A stretch of DNA of 64,000 nucleotides from an uncultured Acidobacteriota bacterium. Lineage in GTDB: Bacteria > Acidobacteriota > Terriglobia > Terriglobales > Acidobacteriaceae. A program made the position numbers and the translations under genes. The notes under the pieces are model-generated. The model did no database searches and had not been told where the DNA came from. It saw nothing but the letters and a program-made list of their open reading frames with translations. Location: the NCBI GenBank assembly GCA_903873705.1, contig CAIQPK010000064.1, positions 62,001 to 126,000 on the forward strand, in the 5' to 3' direction. Shown in pieces: positions 52,664 to 61,890 of this stretch (position 1 is its first letter; every line of letters starts with the position of its first letter).

Positions 52664-53932
52664 ATGCGCCATCTTCTGCAACACCTTATGAGCGGTCAAA
52701 ACCAGTTCGCCTCCGGCGGCCTCATGCTGATGGTCTTCGGCAGCATTGGCGTCTTCCTGCGCTCTCTGCCGGAAGCCATCTGGTCGTGGCTCGTCCGTCA
52801 ATTCACCATGACCATTACCGTCAAAGATGACGACGCTGCCTTCGCCTGGGTCAAAGAGTGGTTCCTCGAACAGGAGTTCTCCAAACGCCTCCGCCGCGTC
52901 GACCTCGACACCACTCTGCGTGGTGCGGAGATGGCCTTGAGCCCCGCTCCCGGCCGTCATCTCTTCTGGCACGCCGGACGTCCCTTCTGGGTGTGGCTCT
53001 ATCGCAGCGAAGACACCAAAGGCCGTAGCCAGCGCCGCGTTGAGTCGCTCACCTTTCAGACCATCGGACGCCAGCAGCTCTTCCTCAAGCGTTTCGCTGA
53101 CGAGATCGTCGCCTGTCATCGCCGCAAGGTGCGTGTCACGTCTTGCCTCTATGTCTACGACGACTACTGGACGCAGGTCGAAGCCTACTCGCCGCGTCTG
53201 CTCGACTCCGTCATTCTCAAGCCCGGCGAGAAGGAGCACCTGATGCAGGACCTCGAACGCTTCCGCACCACGCGCTCGCGCTATCGCCGGCTCGGTGTGC
53301 CTTATCATCGCGGCTACCTGCTCTACGGTCCTCCGGGAACCGGCAAGACATCGCTCGTCTCCGCCATCGCCGCGAAGTACGGCATGTCCATCTACGTTGT
53401 CAACCTCACCGAGTTCAATGACCGCACGCTCAAAAGCGCGATGAACGACGTCCCCGAGAACTGCGTCATTCTCTTTGAGGATATCGACTGCATGCGCGCC
53501 GGAAACCGCCGTGCCGATGCACCAACTGAGGACAAGAATGAGCCAGCGAGAGGCGAAGCCGACAGCAAACCCGCAGCCGGCGTCACCCTCTCAGGGCTCC
53601 TTAATGTGCTCGATGGCTTTCATGCGCCCGAAAACGTGGTCTACATCATGACGACGAACAAGGCTGAAACGCTCGACCCTGCACTCCTGCGGCCGGGGCG
53701 GATTGACTACCGGCTCTACATGGGCGAAGCCGCGGAGTCGCAGCGTATGGAGCTCTATCGCCGCTTCTTCCCCGAAGCCACAGAAGCCCAGGGTCGCGAG
53801 TTCGTCCAGGCCCACTGCGCGGAGACGATGGCCGAGTTTCAAGGTCTGCTACTGGCTCTGGAACAAGGCAGCGACATCACTCCGCTCGTCGAACCCATCG
53901 GCGAGTTCGTCGCGGCAGGCGACAGGAGCTAG
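52664..53932 (+). CDS. BCS1-like AAA ATPase, membrane-anchored
   Basis: A 422-residue protein. A hydrophobic segment near the N-terminus (GGLMLMVFGSIGVFLRSL) is followed by a BCS1_N-like region of about 150 residues and an AAA domain. Walker A is GPPGTGKTS, Walker B ILFEDIDCM, then sensor/second region ETLDPALLRPGRIDYRLYM with the arginine finger. This is the layout of mitochondrial Bcs1 and of its bacterial homologues, whose roles are largely unknown. An acidic, Ala-rich insert (RRADAPTEDKNEPARGEADS) follows Walker B. No partner gene is adjacent. Confidence 0.83.
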   Translation: MRHLLQHLMSGQNQFASGGLMLMVFGSIGVFLRSLPEAIWSWLVRQFTMTITVKDDDAAFAWVKEWFLEQEFSKRLRRVDLDTTLRGAEMALSPAPGRHLFWHAGRPFWVWLYRSEDTKGRSQRRVESLTFQTIGRQQLFLKRFADEIVACHRRKVRVTSCLYVYDDYWTQVEAYSPRLLDSVILKPGEKEHLMQDLERFRTTRSRYRRLGVPYHRGYLLYGPPGTGKTSLVSAIAAKYGMSIYVVNLTEFNDRTLKSAMNDVPENCVILFEDIDCMRAGNRRADAPTEDKNEPARGEADSKPAAGVTLSGLLNVLDGFHAPENVVYIMTTNKAETLDPALLRPGRIDYRLYMGEAAESQRMELYRRFFPEATEAQGREFVQAHCAETMAEFQGLLLALEQGSDITPLVEPIGEFVAAGDRS

Positions 53933-53942
53933 GCTCGTCCAG

Positions 53943-54869
53943 CTAGCTCCAGTCGTCCCTAACCGCCGCCTGGTCCGCAAACACCTGCTCAAACTGCTCC
54001 GTCTTCTTCACCAAAATATCCCCAAACTGCGCCGCCTGCCTTAGCAGGATCGCCTGCAGCCGCACCAGCTCCAGCATCGCCAGGAACGTGCAGATCAGCG
54101 CCCGTTCCGACTTCGTATTGTGCAGCAGCCGCCGCAGGCTGATCGGCTTGTCCTCCATCAGCAGCCGCCGCTTCACAAAGTCAATCATCTGCGCCACCGT
54201 CACCGACTCCTCGTCGACGTTATGCACCGGCCGCTCCCGCAACCGGTTCAGGATGTCCTGAAACACCCGCACCAGGTCCGGCACATCCGCCGCAATCTCG
54301 CGCTCCGCATCAACTGACTCCAGCCCCTCATCGCGCAGGAACGACTTCATCCCGGGCTGCGACCACGTCGCCTCTTCAATCTGCTGCTTCTGCATCAGCA
54401 TCTGCGCCGCCGCCTTGAAGCGCTCATGCTCCAGCAGCCGCTCCACCAGCTCGCGCCGCGGATCGTCCGCGTCCGTCCCCGTCACGTCAGATGGATCGCG
54501 CGGCAGCAGCGTCTTCGACTTGATATGAATCAGCAGCGACGCCACGTAAATAAACTCACCCGCCGCATCCACGTCCACCTGCTTCAGGTGGTGCGTGTAC
54601 TCCAGGAACTGCGCGGTAATCTTCGCCATCGGAATGTCGTAGATGTCGATATTCTGCCGCCGGATCAGATCGAGCAACAAGTCCATCGGCCCGTCATAAA
54701 CCAACCCCACCGTAATCGAAAACGGCGACTGCGAAGCCTCAGCCTTGTCCTTCTCCTTGTCCGAAACCTTGCGCGGCTCAGGCAGCGGTGCCGGCACCGG
54801 CTGCGGCTCCAGCGCAAACGGCTCTTTCGCTTCCACCAACGGCTCTTCGACCTTCACATCATCACTCAT
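53943..54869 (-). CDS. scpA: Segregation and condensation protein A
   Basis: A 308-residue ScpA kleisin. The family opens at YDGPMDLLLDLIRRQNIDIYDIPMAKIT and continues with GEFIYVASLLIHIKSKTLLP, and a C-terminal winged-helix ends with TFLAMLELVRLQAI. A 50-residue Glu/Pro-rich extension precedes it. It links ScpB to Smc heads. It starts 3 bp after trpS ends and is separated from scpB by about 6.7 kb of unrelated genes. Confidence 0.9.
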   Translation of the reverse strand: MSDDVKVEEPLVEAKEPFALEPQPVPAPLPEPRKVSDKEKDKAEASQSPFSITVGLVYDGPMDLLLDLIRRQNIDIYDIPMAKITAQFLEYTHHLKQVDVDAAGEFIYVASLLIHIKSKTLLPRDPSDVTGTDADDPRRELVERLLEHERFKAAAQMLMQKQQIEEATWSQPGMKSFLRDEGLESVDAEREIAADVPDLVRVFQDILNRLRERPVHNVDEESVTVAQMIDFVKRRLLMEDKPISLRRLLHNTKSERALICTFLAMLELVRLQAILLRQAAQFGDILVKKTEQFEQVFADQAAVRDDWS

Positions 54870-54872
54870 CGT

Positions 54873-56033
54873 CTACGCGAGCCCCATAGCCTGGTGCACT
54901 TCCACCATCGTTTCCTGCGCCCGCTTGGCCGCGCGCACCGCGCCGTTCGCCAGCACGTCCTTGATCACGCCGGGCCGCTGTTCCAGGTCTCGGCGATGCT
55001 CCTGCACCGGCGCAATCATCCGCACAATGCCATCAGCCACCCAGCTCTTGCACTCAATGCACCCGATCCCCGCCGTCCGGCAACCATCCGCCGCCTTGAG
55101 CTTCGTCTCTTCGTCGGAAAAAACCTTGTGCAGATCGAACACCGGGCAAACATCCGGATTGCCCTTATCCTCGCGCCGCACCCGCGCCGGATCGGTCACC
55201 ATCGTTTTCAGCTTCGCGCGCAGCGTGTCCTCCGGCTCCGACAGCATGATCACATTCCCGTAGCTCTTGGACATCTTGCGTCCATCCAGCCCCGGCAGCT
55301 TCGGCGAAGGCGTCAGCAGCACCTTCGGCTCCGGCAGAATCTCTCTCCGCCCAAAGCCCGTAATCTTCTTCGTCTGCCCCGCCGCTTCATACAACTGGTG
55401 CGCAGAAAAATGCTGCAGCCCCTTATCGCCGGCCAGCTTGCGAGCCTTCTCTTTGATCGCTTCCATCTCCCACGGCGCCGCATCTGGCGAGAGCACAAAC
55501 TCCCCCGGATAAAGCTGGTTGAACCGCCGCGCCACCTCGCGCGTCAGCTCCACGTGCGCCACCTGGTCCGCGCCCACCGGCACAAAGTCCGGCTTGTACA
55601 ACAGAATGTCCGCAGACTGCAGCAGCGGATACCCCAGGAACCCATACGTGCTCAGGTCCTTGTTCGAAAGCTGTTGCTGCTGGTCCTTGTAGCTCGGCAC
55701 CCGCTCCAGCCAGCCCAGCGGCGTAAACATCCCAAACAGCGTATTCAGCCGGTCATGCTGCAGCACGTCGCTCTGCTTGAAGATCACGCAGCGCCCGGGA
55801 TCGAGCCCCGCCGAAAGAAAGTCCAGCGTGATCTGAAAGATGTTCTCCTGCACCCGCGTTGGGTCGGCGTAATCGGTCGTCAGCGCATGAAGGTCGGCGA
55901 TGAAGAAGTAGCAGTCGTACTCCTGCTGCAGCTTCACCCAGTTGAACAGCGCGCCCATGTAATTGCCCAGGTGCAGGCGTCCGGTAGGCCGCATGCCGCT
56001 CAAAACCCGCGGCCGAGGTGTGGTTCTGGTCAT
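54873..56033 (-). CDS. trpS: Tryptophan--tRNA ligase
   Basis: A 386-residue class I synthetase. Class signatures are HLGN (residues 21-24, in TGRLHLGNYMGAL) and KMSKS (GRKMSKSYGN). FIADLHALTTDY and GYPLLQSADILLYKPDFVPVGADQ are typical of TrpRS. A large C-terminal helical part contains ECKSWVADGIVRMIAPVQEHR. Start taken as ATG 56033; a TTG at 56072 would add 13 residues. It is directly upstream of scpA. Confidence 0.93.
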   Translation of the reverse strand: MTRTTPRPRVLSGMRPTGRLHLGNYMGALFNWVKLQQEYDCYFFIADLHALTTDYADPTRVQENIFQITLDFLSAGLDPGRCVIFKQSDVLQHDRLNTLFGMFTPLGWLERVPSYKDQQQQLSNKDLSTYGFLGYPLLQSADILLYKPDFVPVGADQVAHVELTREVARRFNQLYPGEFVLSPDAAPWEMEAIKEKARKLAGDKGLQHFSAHQLYEAAGQTKKITGFGRREILPEPKVLLTPSPKLPGLDGRKMSKSYGNVIMLSEPEDTLRAKLKTMVTDPARVRREDKGNPDVCPVFDLHKVFSDEETKLKAADGCRTAGIGCIECKSWVADGIVRMIAPVQEHRRDLEQRPGVIKDVLANGAVRAAKRAQETMVEVHQAMGLA

Positions 56034-56146
56034 GGAAAAGGGGCTCACTTCACTATCTGATTCACGCTCCAAGCGGAGCTTTTCTTCGGACTCTCAGAAT
56101 ACATGCACCCCTGCCCCAACTTTGGTGCAGACCGCTCAACTAACCG

Positions 56147-56854
56147 CTAGAAACGCACCCCAAGAAGCGCATTGAAAATCGCCATCAACGGACCGAAGAA
56201 CGTCAGCACCATCGCGAACCCAAAAAAGAAGAACCCGATCATGAAGTACATGCTCATCCGCTGAAACGTCTGCGCCGCGTTGTACGGCAGGAAGTTCACG
56301 AGGATCTTTCCACCGTCAAAAAACGGAAACGGCATCAGATTGAACACGAACAGCAGCAGGTTGATCAGGATGCAGTGGTAAAGCAGCAACACCACCGGAA
56401 AGATCGACGGCAGGTCCATCGTATCGACCCCCGGAACGCGCCTCGCCAGCAGCGCAGCCGTCTGCAAAGACATCGCCGCACCCTGATTCACCCGCACCAG
56501 GACCATCAGCGTCACCAGCGACAATACCGCCGTCACCAGCTGCATCGCCGGCCCCGCCAGGATGGCCACCGTCTCATCCCGCACCATCCGCCGGAAATTG
56601 CCCGCCGTCATCGTCACCGGCTTGGTCCAGCCCATAATGAACGGCGGTGACCGCAACACATAAATCAGTGGAAACAGCGCCGTCCCAAACGCATCGAAGT
56701 GCTGCATCGGATTCATCGTCAACCGGCCCATCATCTTCGCTGTGGGATCGCCCAGCCGATTCGCCGCCCACGCCTGCGCGCAATCGTGCAGCGACAGCGC
56801 AAACAACATCACCACAATTTCGAAGATGCTCAGCCCAAAATCAATCGTCGACAT
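56147..56854 (-). CDS. Site-2-protease-like membrane protein with altered active site
   Basis: A 235-residue polytopic protein of the S2P/M50 family. The landmarks align with active relatives: ALSLHDCAQAWAANRLGDPTA, MGRLTMNPMQHFDAFGT, VAILAGPAMQL, and NLMPFPFFDGGKIL. The zinc motif is changed: HExxH is here HDCAQ (residues 23-27), so Glu and the second His are both replaced. The C-terminal Asp ligand (FFDGG) is kept. It may be a pseudoprotease or use altered metal binding. The start at 56854 fits the family; the frame is open to 56926. Confidence 0.82.
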   Translation of the reverse strand: MSTIDFGLSIFEIVVMLFALSLHDCAQAWAANRLGDPTAKMMGRLTMNPMQHFDAFGTALFPLIYVLRSPPFIMGWTKPVTMTAGNFRRMVRDETVAILAGPAMQLVTAVLSLVTLMVLVRVNQGAAMSLQTAALLARRVPGVDTMDLPSIFPVVLLLYHCILINLLLFVFNLMPFPFFDGGKILVNFLPYNAAQTFQRMSMYFMIGFFFFGFAMVLTFFGPLMAIFNALLGVRF

Positions 56855-56928
56855 AGTCTCTAGGGTAACCCCAACAGACACACCCAAGACACCTGTGGCA
56901 TCATGGCTGCAACAATTCGGAGGCACCG

Positions 56929-58122
56929 ATGAGATTCTTGCCCCTGCTAGCGCTGGCCCTCAGCTTTACCCTCGCAGCAGCCGCGCAGGCACCCGCGAGT
57001 AAATCCGAAGCTGACCTGAAAGCCGAGTACGAGCAGGCTCAGAAGTTCTATACGGCTTCAAACTTCACGGCAGCCCTTCCGCTTTTCGAAGACCTGCACG
57101 CGCAGGATCCCCAAAACCCAGCTTACGAAGAGCGGCTCGCTATGTCGCTCCTGGGCTCCGCAAATAACCAGGGCCCTGCGCACAAGGCTGCACGTGCTCG
57201 TGCCAAGAGTCTCTTGCTTGAAGCCCAAAAGCTTGGAGACAACAGTCCTCTACTGGTCACGGTTCTTGAAAAGCTCAATAACGCTGACGCGGAAGGCGAC
57301 GGTCCATCCGAACCCGACACGCCTGCGAGAACGGACTTCGCACAAGCAGAAAAGCTCTTTGGCAGCGGTGACATGAAGGGAGCACTGGAGCTATATAAGA
57401 AGGCGCTTTCGGAAGAACCCAACTTCTACGCAGCCGCGTTATACGCCGGCGATTCGCTCTTCAAAACAGGAGACTGCCCTCAGGCCGGTTTGTATTACGC
57501 CAAGGCTATCGCTATCAATCCCGATGAGGAAACGGCGCACCGCTACTGGGCGGACTGCCTGGCTAAGTCGAAGGAAATGAAGCTGGCGGAAGACCAATAC
57601 ATCCAGGCCGTCATCGCCCAGCCGTACCAGAAGACCCCACGACAAAGCCTGAAAACCTGGGCCGACCTGAACCATTCCCGCATTGTGCCGCCACCAATCA
57701 CGCTGCCCAACGCCGCCAACAAAGGTAAGGACGGGGCCATTACCATCACGCTGGATGCTTCAGAAAAAGACACAGCAGTTTCTTCCCTCGCACTGATGTA
57801 CTCCATGAACTCAGCATTATGGCAAGGCGAAAAGTTCAAAAAGGCTTATCCCAACGAGAAGCAATACCGTCACTCTCTGGCTGAAGAAGTCGATAACATT
57901 CGCGGCATGCTCAAAGTTGCGAAGGAAATGAAAATCTCCGACAGCAAGCTCAGTTCCTCCAACAAGTTTCTCCGCGACATTGACCAGGACGGTATGCTCG
58001 AATGCTGGATCCTCCTCGACAACCCCGATCAGGGCATCGCGCAGGACTACGCCACCTACCGCAAAGACCACCGCGATCTGATGGCTCAGTACATCGCGAA
58101 ATACGACGTCCATCCCATGTAG
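56929..58122 (+). CDS. Secreted TPR protein (397 aa)
   Basis: A signal peptide (MRFLPLLALALSFTLAAAAQA) precedes TPR-like helical pairs: EQAQKFYTASNFTAALPLFEDLHAQDPQNPAY, QAEKLFGSGDMKGALELYKKAL, YAGDSLFKTGDCPQAGLYYAKAI. A non-TPR C-terminal region follows (SLALMYSMNSALWQGEKF, RDIDQDGMLECWILLDNPDQG). It may be a periplasmic protein-protein adaptor. Codon use here is less C-biased than in the neighbours. The gene starts 74 bp from the divergent S2P-like gene. Confidence 0.78.
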   Translation: MRFLPLLALALSFTLAAAAQAPASKSEADLKAEYEQAQKFYTASNFTAALPLFEDLHAQDPQNPAYEERLAMSLLGSANNQGPAHKAARARAKSLLLEAQKLGDNSPLLVTVLEKLNNADAEGDGPSEPDTPARTDFAQAEKLFGSGDMKGALELYKKALSEEPNFYAAALYAGDSLFKTGDCPQAGLYYAKAIAINPDEETAHRYWADCLAKSKEMKLAEDQYIQAVIAQPYQKTPRQSLKTWADLNHSRIVPPPITLPNAANKGKDGAITITLDASEKDTAVSSLALMYSMNSALWQGEKFKKAYPNEKQYRHSLAEEVDNIRGMLKVAKEMKISDSKLSSSNKFLRDIDQDGMLECWILLDNPDQGIAQDYATYRKDHRDLMAQYIAKYDVHPM

Positions 58123-58125
58123 CCG

Positions 58126-58875
58126 CTACTTCTCCCGCTTCACCTTCGCTGGAATCCCCAGCGCCAGCGACTTCTCCGGCACATCCCTGGTCGCCAGCGC
58201 GAACGCCCCCAGCATCGCATCCGGCCCAATCCGAGACCCCGCCAGCACCGTCGCGTGATACGTCACCCGCGCCCGCGGCCCAATCTCCGTAATCTTGTTC
58301 GTCACATCAGCCTGGTGCTGAATGTTGTGCGTGTGCGAGTAAATGTTCGCGTAGTCCGAGATGCTCGTTCGCTCATGCAGCGTAATCCCGCCACGATCGT
58401 CCAGCAGCACATGCCGATGGATCCAGCAGTCATCGCCGATCGACAGGTTGTACCCAAAGCTGAACTGCACATGCTGGAAGATCCTGACCCGCTCGCCCAT
58501 GTGCGCAAAAATATGCCGCCCCAGCACCTGCCTCAGCCTCTCCCCCAGCCACTGGTTAGCCCCCATGTGCGACGCATCGAACTGCAGCCACAGCCAGATC
58601 AGTGGCTTCCGCGGATAGTACCGCACCGGGTCCATATCGCCGTAATACTCCGGCTCCAGCGTCACATTGCGCGCATCAAGATGGTCCCCCGCAATCCCCG
58701 TCGGCGGCGCCTTCTTCGCATACAACAAATTCCGCAGCGTAAAGCTGACAATCTCCGCCCGCTCTTCATAACCGGTATGCCGCGTAAGCGCGCTATCCAG
58801 CGTAGCCAGCCACTGCAGATAAAGCGCTTCAGCTTTAGGTTGAGGACGAAGTTCGCGGTATTGGAAAACAGGCAT
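58126..58875 (-). CDS. Hexapeptide-repeat acyltransferase
   Basis: A 249-residue protein. Residues 120-245 carry left-handed beta-helix repeats (IFAHMGERVRIFQHVQFS, LSIGDDCWIHRHVLLDD, GGITLHERTSISDYANIYSHTHN). His residues in SHTHN fit the acceptor-activation site of O-acetyltransferases. It ends with GALATRD-like ALATRDVPEKSLALGIPAKV, as in CysE/NodL/WcaF relatives. Likely acetylates a sugar in cell-surface polysaccharide. It ends 3 bp from the convergent TPR gene. Confidence 0.85.
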   Translation of the reverse strand: MPVFQYRELRPQPKAEALYLQWLATLDSALTRHTGYEERAEIVSFTLRNLLYAKKAPPTGIAGDHLDARNVTLEPEYYGDMDPVRYYPRKPLIWLWLQFDASHMGANQWLGERLRQVLGRHIFAHMGERVRIFQHVQFSFGYNLSIGDDCWIHRHVLLDDRGGITLHERTSISDYANIYSHTHNIQHQADVTNKITEIGPRARVTYHATVLAGSRIGPDAMLGAFALATRDVPEKSLALGIPAKVKREK

Positions 58876-59092
58876 GATGGCTTCTCACAGATGGCTAGTG
58901 GAAACTGCGTTAGTGACCCGGCGCAAGCTCCCACGCGCCGCTGACAACGTAGCGGTCAGCAACAACAGCGAAAGCGCGCAGTTTGGATCATCACCACACT
59001 CATGCGAGCAACAGAATACCCGACCCAACGCCTGCCCACACCTGACATCCACCCCGCCGCCTTGCAAAAGGCGTTACGATCCCAACCAAAGC

Positions 59093-60484
59093 TCATTCGG
59101 GATACACCCCAAAAATGCTCAGGCATTCACCCGGCCCAAAGATCTTCGCACTACCTTCATGCACCGTCCACCACGTTCTCCAGGCAAACTGCGACTCCTC
59201 CGGCGTACGCTCACGCTTCTGCTTCGGTAGCCGATGATGCGTGAGCGCCATCAGCGAGCTATCCGGATCATTCGAAGCCAGAGGAGAGGTGAAGGCGTCA
59301 ATCAGCAGTGGCACGGCCTTGGCAGACGCGGTATTCGCCATCCCGTCAAACGCGCTGAAGCGATCCTGCCTTCTGCTTTCGCTTCGAAGCCGCGCCTCAA
59401 AAAACGGTAGTTCGCTCTCACCGCCCAGAATGCCGAGACCACGCAGAGTGCTCATTCGCACTTCCTCGTCGGCATCCGTCGAAAGCTCTTCAAGCAACGG
59501 CACATACGACTTGTCGCCCATCTGGCTCAAGTCTCTCGCCGCCTCCCACCGTATGGAACCGGGCATCCAGTCGTGTTCATCTCGAGGCTTCTTTGCAGGC
59601 ACAGCGGTCAGCCGCGCCAGCGCCGCCCTCGCCTCCACTGTGTTCAGGTGATACAGCGCTCGGAGTCCCCTGATCCACTCGCCAGAAGGCACCACCCAGG
59701 CCGCAAACACCGGCTCCATGCCCGCCGCCGGATGAGCAGCCAGGCCGTCGTACACGGCATCGCGCCAGAGCGTGCGCGTAAAGTCAGCTTCCCCCTCGGC
59801 AGCCGTCCATGCCTTGGCCTCCAGGGCATCCTTCTTCGAATCGCGGCCCGCAGGCGCCGGTGCCGGCCGCCAGTGATAGGGCACCGCCGCCTCCGCAACC
59901 AACCCTTGTTCCATGGCCAGCAACTTCCCCGCATCAGGCGGCAGTACATCCAGCGACAGCGTCAGCGTTTCGGTCTGCTCCTTGCCGCCTTCTTTTTCAA
60001 AGTTCATCTCGAAGACGTTTTGATAGCGCGACCAGAGCCCCCACCGCACCGTCTTCGTCACCACCACGTCGTAGTGGCCGGGTTTAGAGATGTGAAAGTC
60101 ACCCTGCAACAGGTAGCGGCGACTGCTGACACCATTCGGACGTACTTCCGTCAATCCACCGGACAGGCAATCGATACTCGTCAACCTACAGAAAGGCCCG
60201 CTCTCAAACTTCGGCTCACCATTGCCCGGCGTCGCGTCCGGAACCTCGATGACGAGCGGTGCTCCGGCGACACATCCCAAACCCCACGCGATCCCCAGCG
60301 CCTCCCGACTGCGATTCGCCGCGCTCACATCAATCCACACTGGCTCGCCCAGCAGCACCGTCTGCTTGGAAAGCGCGATCCGCAACTCCAGCGGCCCCTC
60401 ACGCTCCGCCGACTGCGCCAGCACTGACAACCACGGCAGAGCCGTCACCCCGAGCAGCATCGCCATCGTGTACGCGCGCTTCAC
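59093..60484 (-). CDS. Secreted HEAT-repeat-like protein (463 aa)
   Basis: A signal peptide (MKRAYTMAMLLGVTALPWLSVLAQS) precedes a beta-rich N-terminal domain (ELRIALSKQTVLLGEPVWIDV, SKPGHYDVVVTKTVRW) and then helical HEAT-like repeats (WEAARDLSQMGDKSYVPLLEEL, DEEVRMSTLRGLGILGGESELPFFEA). A C-terminal WRTWW element follows. It resembles acidobacterial periplasmic proteins of unknown role. Confidence 0.72.
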   Translation of the reverse strand: MKRAYTMAMLLGVTALPWLSVLAQSAEREGPLELRIALSKQTVLLGEPVWIDVSAANRSREALGIAWGLGCVAGAPLVIEVPDATPGNGEPKFESGPFCRLTSIDCLSGGLTEVRPNGVSSRRYLLQGDFHISKPGHYDVVVTKTVRWGLWSRYQNVFEMNFEKEGGKEQTETLTLSLDVLPPDAGKLLAMEQGLVAEAAVPYHWRPAPAPAGRDSKKDALEAKAWTAAEGEADFTRTLWRDAVYDGLAAHPAAGMEPVFAAWVVPSGEWIRGLRALYHLNTVEARAALARLTAVPAKKPRDEHDWMPGSIRWEAARDLSQMGDKSYVPLLEELSTDADEEVRMSTLRGLGILGGESELPFFEARLRSESRRQDRFSAFDGMANTASAKAVPLLIDAFTSPLASNDPDSSLMALTHHRLPKQKRERTPEESQFAWRTWWTVHEGSAKIFGPGECLSIFGVYPE

Positions 60485-60510
60485 TCGTCGAACCCTCGCT
60501 TCACTACCGC

Positions 60511-61239
60511 CTACTCGATCGCATAAACAATCTGCACCGTAGCCGAGCTGTCCACCCGCTGCGGCTCAATCGCCAGCGGCGCCGGAGCATTCGCATCAGC
60601 GCTCTTGAACGCAGCATTCATCATCATCCGCGGCCGCACCACCTCCGCGCTGATCGTATTCGTCGCATACACCGGCTTACCCAGCACCACGCCCATGCTC
60701 TTCGCCAGCTGATCCGCCATTACCTTCGCCCGCTCGGTCGCGCGCCGTATCGCCTCCGCATCCAGCGCCACGCTGCTCTTCATCCGCCAGTTGATGTCAC
60801 CGCTCTGGTTCGCGCCAGCCTGTATCGCCGCATCCAGGATCAGCGCCGCATCCTTCGGCGCCACGCTCACCGTCCAGCTCTGGTCCACGCGAAACTTCAT
60901 GCCCTTCTGCGCCTTCATCTCGTAATCGCTCAACCGCGAAACGCTCTGCGCCTGGCTCTGAATCTCCGACTTCTGCGCCCCCGCATCCAACATCGCCTTC
61001 ACAATCTTGTTCGACGACTCCGACGCCGCCTTGTACGTCACCGGCAGCGTCAGCCCATACGTCGTAAACCCGATATGAATCTCCGCCACCTCGGCATCGG
61101 CCTCCGCATGGTCGCTCGCCGAAACCGAAACCGTCCGGTTGTCCTTGCTGATCGTCAGCGAAGGCGCATTCATCGTTTGCGCGGCCGCAACGGCCCCGCT
61201 CAACAGGCAGCTTCCCAGCAACATCATCGTTACGCGCAT
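60511..61239 (-). CDS. SIMPL-domain (DUF541) periplasmic protein
   Basis: A 242-residue protein with signal peptide (MRVTMMLLGSCLLSGAVAAA). The SIMPL domain begins TVSVSASDHAEADAEVAEIHIGF and includes the typical pairs VSRLSDYEMKAQKGMKFRVDQSW and RATERAKVMADQLAKSMGVVLGKP. E. coli YggE, of the same family, is linked to oxidative stress. The 59-residue ORF upstream ends 2 bp before this start. Confidence 0.88.
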   Translation of the reverse strand: MRVTMMLLGSCLLSGAVAAAQTMNAPSLTISKDNRTVSVSASDHAEADAEVAEIHIGFTTYGLTLPVTYKAASESSNKIVKAMLDAGAQKSEIQSQAQSVSRLSDYEMKAQKGMKFRVDQSWTVSVAPKDAALILDAAIQAGANQSGDINWRMKSSVALDAEAIRRATERAKVMADQLAKSMGVVLGKPVYATNTISAEVVRPRMMMNAAFKSADANAPAPLAIEPQRVDSSATVQIVYAIE

Positions 61240-61241
61240 GG

Positions 61242-61421
61242 CTACTCTTCTCCGGTCTTGTCCAGCAGGTCCGCCAGCGTTTCCTTATGCTTCGGCTTCG
61301 CAGCGTCCTTCTCTTTGACGGTCGGCAGCGGAAAAGAGGACTTAAGCGTTCCCACCCGCTCCCGCGCATTCGCCTTCACCGCCTTGGTTATGGAAAACAC
61401 TTTTTTCTTAGCCTTGGCCAT
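61242..61421 (-). CDS. Small Lys-rich protein (59 aa)
   Basis: Too short for most gene finders. From ATG 61421, with AGGA about eight bases before it, the frame gives MAKAKKKVFSITKAV...ADLLDKTGEE and ends 2 bp before the SIMPL gene. It is basic at the N-terminus and has a C-terminal helix. The codon pattern and spacing look coding. No known family. Confidence 0.6.
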   Translation of the reverse strand: MAKAKKKVFSITKAVKANARERVGTLKSSFPLPTVKEKDAAKPKHKETLADLLDKTGEE

Positions 61422-61512
61422 CGTCCATCCTCGCGCTCTCGCGTTGACAGCTTACTCCACCGCACCCATCCTCCAACCGGAGTATTCTGAAACTCAGGCG
61501 GAGGTTACCCCG

Positions 61513-61890
61513 ATGGAAGAACGCGACTTTTTTGATGAGCGGCCCGAGCCCAGGACCCACACCCTCACCTGCCCCCACTGCTCGGTTGCAGCAACCTACC
61601 AGCTCAACTGGCTGGTCCGCCGCAAAAAGTCCCAGTGCCCCCGCAACGCCGACGAGCGCGATCGCGCCCGCTTCGCCAAGGCCCAGAGCTACATGGTCCG
61701 CCGCGACGACCAGGTCGCCTGCACCAACGTCCGCTGCCGCAAGCGCTTCGAAGTCACCGGCCTCCAGACCGTAGCCGACCTCATCGACACCTCCAAGCTT
61801 CCCGCCGACCACCGCGAAGTCCCCGCCCCCGTCCAGACCAACGACCGCGAAGCCGCCCTCCGCGCCCGCTTCGCCCGCAAAACCTACTAA
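61513..61890 (+). CDS. Zinc-ribbon-like protein (125 aa)
   Basis: Starts MEERDFFDERPEP. Two cysteine pairs, CPHC (about 20-23) and C-x4-C in CTNVRC (about 70-75), with further basic residues between (RRKKSQCPRN), suggest one zinc site. The C-terminal 50 residues are Ala/Arg-rich. It is divergent from the small Lys-rich ORF. Probably nucleic-acid or protein binding; not recognised otherwise. Confidence 0.6.
   Translation: MEERDFFDERPEPRTHTLTCPHCSVAATYQLNWLVRRKKSQCPRNADERDRARFAKAQSYMVRRDDQVACTNVRCRKRFEVTGLQTVADLIDTSKLPADHREVPAPVQTNDREAALRARFARKTY

Noticed and set aside
54426-56060. 544-residue frame opposite scpA and trpS
   Set aside because: Antisense shadow; Arg/His/Leu composition follows from the codons of the two genes.
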